64,000 nt of DNA from Zobellella iuensis (lineage in GTDB: Bacteria; Pseudomonadota; Gammaproteobacteria; Enterobacterales; Aeromonadaceae), in contig NZ_JAERTZ010000012.1 of assembly GCF_016746085.1 (NCBI RefSeq), positions 124,001 to 188,000 on the forward strand. The letters run 5' to 3'. The first letter of the stretch is position 1. Each line of letters opens with the position of its first letter. Below the pieces are notes generated by a model. The model saw nothing but the letters and a program-made list of their open reading frames with translations. It was not told the DNA's origin and searched no databases. A program made the position numbers and the translations under genes. Positions 9,565 to 19,369 of this stretch are shown here, piece after piece.

Positions 9565-10887
9565 TTAATAAGTGGAAAATACTACTGAATACCCAATCAT
9601 CCCGGCCACGACCACCCCAGCAGGTAACATTCTAGCCATATAACCACACAAAGGTGATTTAAATACTTTTCGGTACATATAGTAATAAGACTGAACAAAA
9701 TTAATATGAAACGCAACAACCAGGAACCAACACAGCAATTCAACATCTCGTTGCAAGACACCAATTACTATTGCACTGACCATGAAAACTGCAGACAAAG
9801 AGCCACTAAGAAAGAGTAAATCAGCCCTATTCATTGCCTGAAAGAAACTGCCACTAGTCGATAGAACTACCTGTACTGGGACTGCGATAGACAAAATTCT
9901 AATAACTGGAATAACCTCCAGCCATTGGTCACCCAAAGCAATTAATACTATCCAATCTGCCAGCAAGAACATGCTCAACCCTGCCAGGGCACCAAGCAAA
10001 GAAAGTTTAAAGGAAAAGTCATTGTGGAGCGCTGCAATTTTTTCATGATCACCGGCGTGCTTCCGTATTACAGGTTGAATTGCGGGTGTCATAGCAAAAG
10101 TAAGTAGCATAAGCGGGTATTTCATTAACTGGTAGGATTTATCGTAAATCCCCAGCATACCGGCTCCCATGTACTTCCCGATAAGAATATTATCCAAGTT
10201 ACGAGAAAAGTAGTTGATAAAGTTAAAGCCAAACTGATAACCAGAGAAACCGAGCAACGGCTTGATAGCGGAGAATTTTTTTCCTGGCAGTGGACGACCA
10301 AATTCTGTTTTACCAGAGAAATACCAACTAATAAGGAAGAGTGTTGCTGCACTGACGGCTCCCTTGGTTGCCAGTGCATGCAATGGATCAATAAGTTTCG
10401 CTAGTGCTATGCTGACAGCGGTACTCACCAGTTCAGCAGACAGGCCGGCATTAGCGATTCGGAAAAATGCTTGCTCTCGCAATAGCAAGGCATTGGGCAC
10501 AATACTTGCCGCAAAAAAAAACAGACTTAGAGCTATGTAGGGCACGACTTCATCAACCCGAAAGAGCTGATAAAACAATAAAAATACCGGCGCCAACGCA
10601 GCAAACACTGCCGCCAGCACCAATCCAACAGTGAGCGTAAAACCAAAAAGGCCATCACGATCACCCGGAGACAGGCTATCTAGATTAATGATAGCAGGCC
10701 CCAACCCTGCTTCTGCCATTAGCTGAAAGAAGAGAAAAAATACCATGACCGCAGCCACAGTACCAAAGGTTTCCGGTGTGAATAACCGAGCCAGCACCAT
10801 CATTGAAAGCAGATTTACTGCATAGACGGCATAACGGCCAAGCATACTTTTCGCGATGGCTTTGTATAAACTCTTAGCTGTCAGCAT
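9565..10887 (-). CDS. wzx: Polysaccharide flippase (Wzx/WzxC-like, MOP superfamily)
   Basis: 440 residues, almost entirely hydrophobic, with about twelve membrane helices. The N-terminal segment KSMLGRYAVYAVNLLSMMVLAR and following LFTPETFGTVAAVMVF match the polysaccharide-transport family of flippases, and YKSY-type GIYDKSYQLMKYP is typical of WzxC-like members. It moves undecaprenyl-linked repeat units across the inner membrane. It lies between a glycosyltransferase gene and wzy, the usual neighbourhood. AT-rich like wzy. The ATG at 10887 follows a GAGATAAAG sequence that could serve for ribosome binding. Confidence 0.9.
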   Translation of the reverse strand: MLTAKSLYKAIAKSMLGRYAVYAVNLLSMMVLARLFTPETFGTVAAVMVFFLFFQLMAEAGLGPAIINLDSLSPGDRDGLFGFTLTVGLVLAAVFAALAPVFLLFYQLFRVDEVVPYIALSLFFFAASIVPNALLLREQAFFRIANAGLSAELVSTAVSIALAKLIDPLHALATKGAVSAATLFLISWYFSGKTEFGRPLPGKKFSAIKPLLGFSGYQFGFNFINYFSRNLDNILIGKYMGAGMLGIYDKSYQLMKYPLMLLTFAMTPAIQPVIRKHAGDHEKIAALHNDFSFKLSLLGALAGLSMFLLADWIVLIALGDQWLEVIPVIRILSIAVPVQVVLSTSGSFFQAMNRADLLFLSGSLSAVFMVSAIVIGVLQRDVELLCWFLVVAFHINFVQSYYYMYRKVFKSPLCGYMARMLPAGVVVAGMIGYSVVFSTY

Positions 10888-10917
10888 CTAGCTTTATCTC
10901 ATCTATATAAAAAACCA

Positions 10918-11847
10918 TCAATTCAAAAGATCCATCAGCTCATACTTTTTGACAACAGCATCGAGCTGTACTTCATTTCTGCCACCGATAACATTCACTA
11001 TGCTTAACGAGTTACCACAGTCATCATGATGTATCTGCATATGCCCCTCATGCCCAAGGCAAAAAACAGGTACTCCCGAGCAACGTGCCACAGCCCAAAA
11101 CCAAATATCATCTGCCGTGGGTGCCAACTCCAATGCAGAATCAACATCAAAAAGCATATCATCATTTAAAATATGCGGGGGATATAAAACACCGCCTACT
11201 CCAGTTAATAACGTTCTATTTCTTGGAGTGGACTTACCAGCAGGAGACCACAACGCATAAGGCATTATCTCTCCATTTTTCAAGAGAATTTCCCACCCGC
11301 GATAACCTATAACAGTATCAGGGTTATCTTTTGCTGCAGCCATAAGACCAGACAACCGCCAAGGCTCATAAATAATATCGTCATCAACTGTTACGATATA
11401 TGCATCCGGGTAAGCTTCTCTGACTGGCAATAATTTTTTGTAACTCCTGGTATTTCTATCTGTCCAAATTATTTCTAGCCCCCGCTTTACTTGCTTACCA
11501 ATACTATCAGGTAACACCCTCCCCGAAAACTCGCTTTCAGAAAGGACCAGAACAACTTTCCATGGTTTATAGTCCTGCTGAAATATTGTTTCTACTGTAA
11601 TCCAGACATCCTCTATCCTTGCTGGAAAGCTTGTCAAACTCACTATTATGTTAGAGTCGGAGTTCCCATAGAAATCATGCCCCTCCTTTCTTTTAAGCTC
11701 TCTTAGCTTGATTCTTTTTCTACACTCATGCAGAGACCTTGATAGGAGCCTGTAAATGAAAACTGAGAGCGGTATTTTCTTTATCAATGCTTTTATTTTT
11801 AGGAGCACTACAAACCTCAAACTAAAAAATACCCAGCCAAGAAACAA
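10918..11847 (-). CDS. Putative glycosyltransferase
   Basis: Up to 309 residues. After a hydrophobic, basic N-terminus the protein reads NIIVSLTSFPARIEDVWITV, LSESEF and, in the middle, YIVTVDDDIIYEPW, where the Asp cluster looks like the DxD metal/nucleotide-sugar site of GT-A enzymes. Similar proteins are found in polysaccharide loci, so a sugar transferase is likely; donor unknown. The start is uncertain: the longest frame begins with TTG at 11847 and no good ATG or Shine-Dalgarno sequence is visible nearby, so the true start may lie elsewhere. AT-rich, inside the low-GC block of the cluster. Confidence 0.65.
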   Translation of the reverse strand: MFLGWVFFSLRFVVLLKIKALIKKIPLSVFIYRLLSRSLHECRKRIKLRELKRKEGHDFYGNSDSNIIVSLTSFPARIEDVWITVETIFQQDYKPWKVVLVLSESEFSGRVLPDSIGKQVKRGLEIIWTDRNTRSYKKLLPVREAYPDAYIVTVDDDIIYEPWRLSGLMAAAKDNPDTVIGYRGWEILLKNGEIMPYALWSPAGKSTPRNRTLLTGVGGVLYPPHILNDDMLFDVDSALELAPTADDIWFWAVARCSGVPVFCLGHEGHMQIHHDDCGNSLSIVNVIGGRNEVQLDAVVKKYELMDLLN

Positions 11848-12007
11848 AAAACACTTAATGACTAAGCTAACAATCCATATGAAAGTTTTCTTGATCTACA
11901 TCCAGATAAGCTTCGACCAATGACTCAACACCCCTCACATTTAAAATCGTCCGGATGTTGATTGACAACAATCATATTTCGAAGTTATTTGACTCTGCCA
12001 GCGACCA

Positions 12008-12026
12008 CTTGACTTTTTTAGTCAAG
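12008..12026. repeat. Short AT-looped inverted repeat downstream of wzz
   Basis: CTTGAC and GTCAAG arms (7 bp counting one A-T pair) enclose a T-rich loop 19 bases past the wzz stop. Without a clear U-tract after the stem this is a weak terminator or processing hairpin at best. The rest of 11848-12044 is AT-rich and shows nothing else I can name. Confidence 0.35.
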
Positions 12027-12044
12027 AAATAGAAACAGTGTTCT

Positions 12045-12782
12045 TTATGTCTCTTTATCAAGGCTGTCACACACTTTGCTGGCAAACTCGCGTAAAAACG
12101 CTACTATTACGGCCAGAATGCCGCCAAAAATAACTCCCAGAGTCACTATCAGCCAGCTTTTGTTATTAGGAGGAGAGGCAGGTAAAGGTTGAGTGAGGGC
12201 AGCCACGGATGAACCCAAAAAATGAATAGTTTCAGCACTTTGAATGCTATCAGGCGACATTAATAATTGCTCTTTAAGAGCATAAATCAATTGATTGTGA
12301 CGTTCCAGCAATGGACTAACAATTTGATTGTGATAGGCAGCAACCTGTTCTCTTTGCTCCCGGTCCGCAATGGTGATTAGTTTAACAATATTACTACCAT
12401 CCTCACTAACATTACGTCTACTTTCCATCTCAACTCTACTATCAAAAGACTTACCCTCAGATGCAATAGGTATAAACGCCGACTCCAACTGAGTTTTGAT
12501 GCTATTTAACGGTTCTAAAAATACTGTTGGCGTTTTATACCCCACAGCTATAAGGGTAGTGAACTCGACCTTACTGCCATCAACAGAATGTGGTTGTTTT
12601 AACCAAGCCATAAGCAAGGAGGCAAAAAAGACCACAACAAAAGTCATAAACATCCAGTTACGACGTTTAACCAGTATTTTTGCAAGGTCTACCAGAGATA
12701 TTTCATTATTACAGTATAGATAAGGAGGATAAGGCAAAGGTTGTGAGTACTGGGTATCTTGCGGGTATTCTTGTTTTCTCAT
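12045..12782 (-). CDS. wzz: Polysaccharide chain-length determinant (Wzz/PCP family)
   Basis: 245 residues, short for Wzz but with the right architecture: an N-terminal cytoplasmic segment ISLVDLAKILVKRRNWMF leading into a first membrane helix (~40-60), a periplasmic region rich in helix-forming residues, and a second helix near the C-terminus (~205-230) preceded by PLPASPPNNKSWLIV, the proline-rich stretch expected before TM2. PCP proteins set the modal length of polymer made by Wzy. It is the first gene of the cluster and its leader carries the ops element, so it is probably promoter-proximal. AT-rich. Confidence 0.85.
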   Translation of the reverse strand: MRKQEYPQDTQYSQPLPYPPYLYCNNEISLVDLAKILVKRRNWMFMTFVVVFFASLLMAWLKQPHSVDGSKVEFTTLIAVGYKTPTVFLEPLNSIKTQLESAFIPIASEGKSFDSRVEMESRRNVSEDGSNIVKLITIADREQREQVAAYHNQIVSPLLERHNQLIYALKEQLLMSPDSIQSAETIHFLGSSVAALTQPLPASPPNNKSWLIVTLGVIFGGILAVIVAFLREFASKVCDSLDKET

Positions 12783-12826
12783 CTGATTTATTCTTCTGAA
12801 GTGGTTAGAAAAAATATTGCTTCGGA

Positions 12827-12838
12827 CACGCTACCGCC
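12827..12838 (-). promoter_or_regulatory. ops element (RfaH recruitment site)
   Basis: The minus strand reads GGCGGTAGCGTG, identical to the core of the ops element (JUMPstart region) at which RfaH loads on paused RNA polymerase in enterobacterial LPS, capsule and pilus operons. It lies 45 bases before the wzz ATG, in the transcribed leader and in the correct orientation. It implies that the roughly 12-kb polysaccharide operon is expressed by RfaH-mediated antitermination. No rfaH gene is in the window. Confidence 0.88.
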
Positions 12839-13265
12839 CGTAGGGTTACATCGGGCCATTCCCCCACGGCCTGTGCAGAACGGCTGTCTGCTGTGTTGTG
12901 TACCAACCATTAGGAGCCGTATCTCACAGCACATCTGTTTGGATATCCGGCTCACCTTTTTGCGATAAATCCTGACGCATCCAGCGAAATAACGTCGCAG
13001 TCTACTAAAATTGAGGGTTTCAATAAACCGCCAACTTCGAAATTTGTTAAAAACACCATACAAATCATACACTAAACAACAACAGACAATCATTCTCATC
13101 TTTGTGGTGTAGTCTACTATCGGTTTCTAACTAGATGAATAAATGACCGTGGATGCATAGTATGCCGAGGCTCGGCTCGGGTTCATGCTTTTTGGCGGGG
13201 TTTGTGCCTAAAACTGGCGGAAGGGGTACCCATCATGTCCAGATGGGTACGGATTATGCTTTGGG
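12839..13265 (-). promoter_or_regulatory. Leader and probable promoter region of the polysaccharide operon
   Basis: This gap between wzz and fghA has no credible gene; a 103-codon minus-strand frame (13099-12788) lacks any family pattern and runs through the ops element. The minus strand at 13050-13095 is AT-rich and contains candidate boxes TTGTTG (13082-13077) and TATGGT (13060-13055), 16 bases apart, but these are weak matches. The expected transcript would have a leader of more than 200 bases before wzz, as is common for ops-bearing operons. 13100-13225 shows nothing I can name. Confidence 0.35.
13226..13250. terminator. Hairpin after fghA
   Basis: GTACCCATC and GATGGGTAC form a perfect 9-bp stem around a 7-base loop, 16 bases beyond the fghA stop. 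There is no U-tract on either strand, so intrinsic termination is only possible, not shown. Confidence 0.4.
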
Positions 13266-14102
13266 TCAGCGGCACAGATAACGGGCGTGGAAGCGCAGGT
13301 GCTCTTCGATAAAGCTGGAAATGAAGTAATAGCTGTGGTCGTAGCCCGGTTGCAACCGCAGGATCAGTTCGGCACCGCTCTCTTCGGCGGCGGTTTGCAG
13401 CGCCTCGGGCCTGAGCTGTTCGGCGAGGAAGCTGTCGGCCTCGCCCTGGTCCACCAGCATGGGCAGCGGGCAGCCTTTTTCCCTGAGCAGCAGGCTGGCG
13501 TCGTATTGCGCCCAGGCGGCCTTGTCCTCGCCCAGATAGGCGGTGAAGGCCTTCCGCCCCCAGGGACAGTCGCTCGGGTTGGAGATGGGCGCGAAGGCGG
13601 ATACCGACACGAACCGCTCCGGGTGGCGCAGGGCCAGCACCAGGGCGCCGTGGCCGCCCATGGAATGGCCACTGATGGCGCGGCGGCCGTCGAGCGGCAG
13701 CTCGGCCTCCACCAGTGCCGGCAGCTCGCTCAGCACATAGTCGTACATGCGGTAGTGCCGGCGCCAGGGCGCTTCAGTGGCGTTCACATAAAAACCGGCA
13801 CCCAGGCCCAGATCGTAGGCGCCGTTGTCGTCGTCCGGCACCCCTTCGCCGCGCGGGCTGGTGTCGGGGATGATCAGCGCCAGCCCAAGCTCTGCGGCCA
13901 CCCGCTGGGCGCCGGCCTTGGTGGAGAAATTCTCGTCGGTGCAGGTGAGGCCGGAAAGCCAGTACAGCGCCGGCACCGGCCCCAGCTGCGCCTGGGGCGG
14001 CAGGAACACGGAAAACTGCATGCTGCAGTTGAGGCTTTGGGAATCATGCTGGTAGCGGATTTGGCGGCCGCCGAAGCATTTTTGCTCTTGTAGCAGTTTC
14101 AT
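13266..14102 (-). CDS. fghA: S-formylglutathione hydrolase
   Basis: 278 residues from the ATG at 14102, which starts [20 protein letters not shown] as in this esterase family; the frame stays open 25 codons upstream through a repeat-rich spacer and is not supported there. Catalytic elements are visible: [10 protein letters not shown] with the nucleophilic Ser, and GYDHSYYFI near the C-terminus with the His. It hydrolyses S-formylglutathione to formate and glutathione in the cytoplasm, the second step of glutathione-dependent formaldehyde detoxification. The first-step gene frmA lies upstream on the same strand, separated by 191 bases with repeats and a hairpin, so the two may be separately transcribed or attenuated. 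Confidence 0.95.
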   Translation of the reverse strand: MKLLQEQKCFGGRQIRYQHDSQSLNCSMQFSVFLPPQAQLGPVPALYWLSGLTCTDENFSTKAGAQRVAAELGLALIIPDTSPRGEGVPDDDNGAYDLGLGAGFYVNATEAPWRRHYRMYDYVLSELPALVEAELPLDGRRAISGHSMGGHGALVLALRHPERFVSVSAFAPISNPSDCPWGRKAFTAYLGEDKAAWAQYDASLLLREKGCPLPMLVDQGEADSFLAEQLRPEALQTAAEESGAELILRLQPGYDHSYYFISSFIEEHLRFHARYLCR

Positions 14103-14118
14103 AGCTCCCCCTTCGGGT

Positions 14119-14146
14119 AGCTGTAAGCTGTCAGCTTTCAGCTGTA
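14119..14146 (+). repeat. Degenerate heptamer repeat, four units (AGCTGTA type)
   Basis: The + strand reads four consecutive 7-base units AGCTGTA, AGCTGTC, AGCTTTC, AGCTGTA, followed by AG. They have the same period and frame as the 28-copy AGCTGGA/AGCGGGA array at 46351. The block lies between frmA and fghA. Confidence 0.7.
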
Positions 14147-14212
14147 AGACAAACACCGAAGGCTGAAGGCACAGCATGGTGCCTGCAGTATCACTAGCCG
14201 CCTGTTACATGG

Positions 14213-14232
14213 ACTCCGGCCTTCGCCGGAGT
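14213..14232. repeat. REP-like palindrome (CTTC-loop family)
   Basis: ACTCCGGC-CTTC-GCCGGAGT, a perfect 8-bp stem with a CTTC loop, followed by GACA. The sequence at 15562-15579 has the same CTTC loop and the following TGAC, suggesting one dispersed family of small extragenic palindromes. It lies between frmA and fghA and could act as a transcript-processing or attenuation hairpin. Confidence 0.6.
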
Positions 14233-14262
14233 GACACGGGTTTACAGGCGACGTCGGGCTGC

Positions 14263-14291
14263 TTACAGCTGATAGCTTAAGGCTTAAAGCT
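14263..14291 (-). repeat. Degenerate heptamer repeat, four units, inverted relative to 14119-14146
   Basis: The minus strand from 14291 reads AGCTTTA, AGCCTTA, AGCTATC, AGCTGTA, then A: four 7-base units, beginning 3 bases after the frmA stop. With the block at 14119-14146 it forms an inverted pair around the REP-like hairpin, with the shared segment TCAGCTGTAAG. Confidence 0.65.
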
Positions 14292-14293
14292 GT

Positions 14294-15685
<1,392 letters not shown>

Positions 15686-15701
15686 TTACAGCTGAGTAAT
15701 A

Positions 15702-16571
15702 ATGACCACTTGGGACGGTATCAACGAATTTATCAGCGTGGTGGAAACCGAAAGTTTCACCGCCGCCGCCCGCCGGCTGGAAGTGTCGGTGGCCCATGTC
15801 AGCCGGCGCATCAGCCAGCTGGAAGACCGGCTGGGCGCCAAGCTGCTGTATCGCACCACCCGCAAGCTGCGGCTCACCGAGGTCGGCCAGCTCTACTACC
15901 GCCATACCCGCAAAGTGCTGGACGAGCTGGCCGAAGCCGAGCGCATGGTCAGCGCCATGGAAGGCAGGCCGGTGGGCAGGCTGCGCATCACGGCGCCCGT
16001 TTATTACGGCGAGCGTTTCCTGGCGCCGCTGGTCAACGACTTCCTGCTGCAGCACCCGGCACTGGAGCTGGATATGGTGCTCACCAACCAGACGGTGGAT
16101 CTGGTGCAGGAAGGCTTCGATCTGGCCATCCGCCTCGGCACCCTGGACTCCTCCTCCCTGATGTGCCGCAAGCTGGCCCGGCGCACCCAGTATCTGTGCG
16201 CCTCCCCCGCTTATCTCGCCGGGCACGGCACCCCCGCCACCCTGGCCGATCTGAGCCGGCACAGATGCCTGGCGGGCACGGTGGAGCACTGGCGCTTCGT
16301 GGAAGACGGCAAGCCACGTCCGTTCAGGCTCGGCAGCGGCTGGCACTGCAATTCGGGGCTGGCGCTGAAGGACGCGGCACTCAAGGGCCTCGGTATAGTG
16401 CAACTGCCGGACTATTATGTGCAGGACGAGCTCGGCCAGGGTCGGCTTGTTAGCCTGCTGGACCAGTACCGGCTGCCGGACGACGGGGTCTGGGTGGTCT
16501 ACCCCCATAACCGTCATCTCTCCCCCAAGGTACGGCTGCTGGTGGATTTTCTGGTGGAAAGGCTGGGGTAA
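15702..16571 (+). CDS. LysR-family transcriptional regulator
   Basis: 289 residues. Residues ~5-64 form the winged helix-turn-helix (FISVVETESFTAAARRLEVS, VAHVSRRISQLEDRLGAKLL), followed by the periplasmic-binding-protein-like effector domain with typical GRLRITAPVYYGERFLAP, DLVQEGFDLAIRLG and HWRFVEDGKP segments. Divergent from frmA with a 283-base spacer that holds a dyad and two palindromic repeats. Context suggests it responds to formaldehyde or a related signal and controls frmA/fghA, but no ligand can be inferred from sequence. Confidence 0.9.
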   Translation: MTTWDGINEFISVVETESFTAAARRLEVSVAHVSRRISQLEDRLGAKLLYRTTRKLRLTEVGQLYYRHTRKVLDELAEAERMVSAMEGRPVGRLRITAPVYYGERFLAPLVNDFLLQHPALELDMVLTNQTVDLVQEGFDLAIRLGTLDSSSLMCRKLARRTQYLCASPAYLAGHGTPATLADLSRHRCLAGTVEHWRFVEDGKPRPFRLGSGWHCNSGLALKDAALKGLGIVQLPDYYVQDELGQGRLVSLLDQYRLPDDGVWVVYPHNRHLSPKVRLLVDFLVERLG

Positions 16572-16605
16572 TGCCGGGCATGTGTCGTTTTTGGGCCTGC
16601 CGTAG

Positions 16606-16623
16606 GGTCCATTTTAATGGACC
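16606..16623. repeat. 18-bp palindrome GGTCCATTTTAATGGACC
   Basis: 8+2+8 palindrome preceded by GTAG. Together with 16648-16665 it makes a unit that begins GTAGGGTC and ends GACCCTAC, so the outer ends are themselves inverted. Confidence 0.65.
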
Positions 16624-16647
16624 ATTCCACCCCCGGAGCCGGGGTTT

Positions 16648-16665
16648 GGTCGAATAAATTCGACC
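16648..16665. repeat. 18-bp palindrome GGTCGAATAAATTCGACC, second copy
   Basis: Identical to 15484-15501 and likewise followed by CTAC. The spacer 16572-16841 between the LysR and AraC genes consists largely of such palindromes; I see no gene in it. Confidence 0.7.
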
Positions 16666-16701
16666 CTACGGCCGGCCCCGGATCCACGGGGTTTGTTGTA
16701 G

Positions 16702-16719
16702 GGTCCGTTTCAACGGACC
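16702..16719. repeat. 18-bp palindrome GGTCCGTTTCAACGGACC
   Basis: 8+2+8 palindrome preceded by GTAG, a variant of the 16606-16623 copy with compensating changes in both arms (ATT/AAT replaced by GTT/AAC). Paired changes suggest that the structure is conserved. Confidence 0.65.
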
Positions 16720-16841
16720 ATCACGCCAATGGCGCCGTGGTCCGGCCGAACCACCGCCGGCACCATGGAGCCCGGGCGGCTTCGGGTGTACAATTGGCGT
16801 CTTTATGTTCAGCCCTTGCCCCAACCGCGAAGGAAAGTCCC

Positions 16842-17612
16842 ATGCCTGCTTTTAAGCCCTTTGAAATCATGGCATTGCCCACGGAAATGGCCCATCACCA
16901 GCATCACTACAACCAGATAGTGATAGGCCTGAACGGCCAGACCGAGTTCGATATCGGCGGCAACGGCAGCCTGATGGGGCCGGGCCAGGGCTGCCTGGTG
17001 TCGTCGGAGCAGGACCACGCCTTCGGCGGCCTGGGCAGCAATACCATACTGGTGGTCAACCTGTCGCTCAACCCGCTTCCCGTGGTACCCGGCCAGCACG
17101 AACGCCTGTCGCACCTGTTCGAAAAGCCCCGTTATTTTCAATTGCACCCCCAGGCCCAGCAACTGGTGTCGGTGCTCAGCCACGAGATGCAAAGCAACCC
17201 GGACGATCACCTGCTCGGCCAGTCCTGCGCCCATACCCTGATGTGCGCCCTGCACCGGCACATGGCCTTTCCGCGCCTGCAGTCCCGAACCAAGCGCCTG
17301 AACCTGGAGGTGATCGACGGCTACATCGCCCAGCACCTGGGCCGCAAAATCACCGTGGCCCAGCTGGCCGGTTGCGCCTTCCTGGGCGAAAGCCAGTTCC
17401 ACCTGCTGTTCAAGGAGCAGACCGGGCTGTCCCCCTACCAGTACGTGCTGGAGAAACGCCTGGCCGAGGCCAAAAAGATGCTGGCGTACAGCCAGCACAG
17501 CCTGGCCTATATCGCCCAGCACTGCGGTTTTTCCAGCCAGAGCCTCTTTACCCAGGTATTTTCGAGCCGCTTCGACCTCTCCCCTTCCCGTTACCGCAAA
17601 CTGCACCGTTGA
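16842..17612 (+). CDS. AraC-family transcriptional regulator
   Basis: 256 residues from the ATG at 16842, which follows AAGGAAAG; the longer reading from 16617 runs through the palindromic repeats and is rejected. The N-terminal ~130 residues look like a cupin sensor (HHYNQIVIGLNGQTEFDIGG). The C-terminal ~100 residues have two helix-turn-helix units, KITVAQLAGCAFLGESQFHL and LAYIAQHCGFSSQSLFTQVF, ending SPSRYRKLHR. It precedes putP on the same strand by 185 bases. AraC-type activators such as PruR control proline-use genes in Pseudomonas, so control of putP is a reasonable inference from position only. Confidence 0.9.
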   Translation: MPAFKPFEIMALPTEMAHHQHHYNQIVIGLNGQTEFDIGGNGSLMGPGQGCLVSSEQDHAFGGLGSNTILVVNLSLNPLPVVPGQHERLSHLFEKPRYFQLHPQAQQLVSVLSHEMQSNPDDHLLGQSCAHTLMCALHRHMAFPRLQSRTKRLNLEVIDGYIAQHLGRKITVAQLAGCAFLGESQFHLLFKEQTGLSPYQYVLEKRLAEAKKMLAYSQHSLAYIAQHCGFSSQSLFTQVFSSRFDLSPSRYRKLHR

Positions 17613-17797
17613 TCACCCTTCTCGCAGCGGCGGAGTTTTCCTAAAAAATAACGCAGAAAAGCAAAAGACCCTGACGATAGTTCTCCCTACTATCCTTGTT
17701 AAGTAACAAAAGCTTAACCATGGTGGCCCAGCCCCGTGGCCAATCCCACACTGCGACGTAACAGAACAAACAGGAATCCATCCTGGAGGAACAGGGA

Positions 17798-19294
17798 ATG
17801 ATTGAATCCAACTATGCCATCACCGGCACCTTTATCGTTTACCTTATCGGCATGATGGCCATCGGCTATTACGCCTATAAGCGCACCGCCAACTCGGCCG
17901 ACTACTTTCTCGGTGGTCGCTCCCTGGGTCCCTGGCCGTCCGCCATTTCCGCCGGCGCCTCCGACATGAGCGGCTGGCTGCTGCTGGGCCTGCCCGGCTA
18001 TGCCTATGCCGCCGGCATCGAGTCCTTCTGGCTGGCCGGCGGCCTGCTGCTGGGTACCTGGGCCAACTGGCTGTTCTGCGCCAAGCGGTTGCGTACCTAC
18101 ACCCTGGAAGTGAATAACGCCATCACCATTCCCGAATACCTGGCCCGCCGCTTCGAAGACAAGTCCAAGCTGCTGCAGACCATTTCCGCCCTGTTCATCC
18201 TGCTGTTCTTCCTGTTCTACACCAGCTCCGGCCTGGTGGCCGGCGGCAAGCTGTTCGAAACCGTGTTCGGCCTGGACTACAGCGTGGCGGTCATCGTCGG
18301 CACCCTCTGCATCGTGTCCTATACCCTGTTCGGCGGCTTCCTGGCCGTATCCTGGACCGATCTGGTGCAGGGCCTGCTGATGGCCGCCGCCCTGCTGATC
18401 GTGCCCATCGCCGCCATGGAAGGGGGCTTCGGCCAGCTGAATACCGATCTGCACAACCTCAACCCCGAGCTGCTGACCCTGTGGAACGATGTGAAGGGCG
18501 AACCCCTGTCCGCCATCGCCATCATCTCCCTGGCGGCCTGGGGCCTGGGCTACTTCGGCCAGCCCCATATACTGGCGCGCTTCAATGCCACCCGCAGCAA
18601 CAAGGACATCGCCACCGCCCGCCGCATCGCCGTCACCTGGAGCTTCCTGTCCATGGCCGGCGCCCTGATGGTCGGCATGGTCGGCCTGCTGTATGTGCAG
18701 AGCCACATGGGCGGCGAGCTGGCCGATGCGGAAACCATCTTTATGGTACTGGTCAACGCCATGTTCCATCCGGTGATCGCCGGCATCCTGCTGGCCGCCA
18801 TCCTCGCCGCCATCATGAGTACCGCCGACTCCCAGCTGCTGGTGTCCTCCTCCGCCCTGGCGGAAGACTTCTACAAGCAGGTGTTCAACCCCAGCGCCAG
18901 CTCCGAGAGCATCGTCAACGTGGGCCGTTTCGCGGTGATCGCCCTGTCGGTGGTCGCCCTGATGCTGGCCTTCAACCCCGACAGCACAGTGCTGGGCCTG
19001 GTGTCCTACGCCTGGGCCGGCTTCGGCGCCGCCTTCGGCCCCGCCCTGCTGTTCAGCCTGTACTGGCGCGACATGAACCGCAACGGCGCCCTGGCCGGCG
19101 TGCTGGTGGGCGGCATTACCGTGGTGGTGTGGAAGCAGCTTAACGGCGGTATCTTCGATATCTATGAAATCGTCCCCGGCTTTATTCTCGCCTCCATCGC
19201 CATCGTCGCGGTGAGCAAGCTGACCGGCGCCCCCGCCGCCTCCGTGACCCAGACCTTCGACAACTACCAGAAGAGCCTGGACACCCTGGACTGA
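17798..19294 (+). CDS. putP: Sodium/proline symporter
   Basis: 498 residues with about twelve to thirteen membrane helices. The N-terminal ITGTFIVYLIGMMAIGYYAY, the YFLGGRSLGPWPSAISAGASDMSGW segment with residues of the sodium site, and GYFGQPHILARFNA identify the solute:sodium symporter family, PutP branch. It imports proline with sodium across the inner membrane for use as carbon/nitrogen source or osmoprotectant. A strong GGAGGAACAGGGA ribosome-binding region precedes the ATG. No putA lies nearby. A hairpin follows between it and the convergent protease gene. Confidence 0.96.
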   Translation: MIESNYAITGTFIVYLIGMMAIGYYAYKRTANSADYFLGGRSLGPWPSAISAGASDMSGWLLLGLPGYAYAAGIESFWLAGGLLLGTWANWLFCAKRLRTYTLEVNNAITIPEYLARRFEDKSKLLQTISALFILLFFLFYTSSGLVAGGKLFETVFGLDYSVAVIVGTLCIVSYTLFGGFLAVSWTDLVQGLLMAAALLIVPIAAMEGGFGQLNTDLHNLNPELLTLWNDVKGEPLSAIAIISLAAWGLGYFGQPHILARFNATRSNKDIATARRIAVTWSFLSMAGALMVGMVGLLYVQSHMGGELADAETIFMVLVNAMFHPVIAGILLAAILAAIMSTADSQLLVSSSALAEDFYKQVFNPSASSESIVNVGRFAVIALSVVALMLAFNPDSTVLGLVSYAWAGFGAAFGPALLFSLYWRDMNRNGALAGVLVGGITVVVWKQLNGGIFDIYEIVPGFILASIAIVAVSKLTGAPAASVTQTFDNYQKSLDTLD

Positions 19295-19333
19295 GTTACC
19301 GGCTCCACGGCGCCTGGAACCCCCGCCTCCGAC

Positions 19334-19353
19334 TCCCGAGCTCAGGCTCGGGA
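19334..19353. terminator. Hairpin between convergent putP and the autotransporter gene
   Basis: TCCCGAGC-TCAG-GCTCGGGA, a perfect 8-bp stem in the 75-base gap between the two stops. No U-tract is present, so it may act as a bidirectional hairpin or rely on other factors. Confidence 0.45.
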
Positions 19354-19369
19354 ATCGTCCGGCCGCGGT

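Noticed and set aside
12788-13099. 103-codon minus-strand ORF upstream of wzz
   Set aside because: It crosses the ops element and has Cys/Arg-rich, family-less sequence; it is leader DNA.
14119-14291. A complete miniature transposon between frmA and fghA based on inverted AGCTGTAAGC ends
   Set aside because: No target-site duplication is visible, and the ends are better explained as heptamer repeats in opposite orientation.
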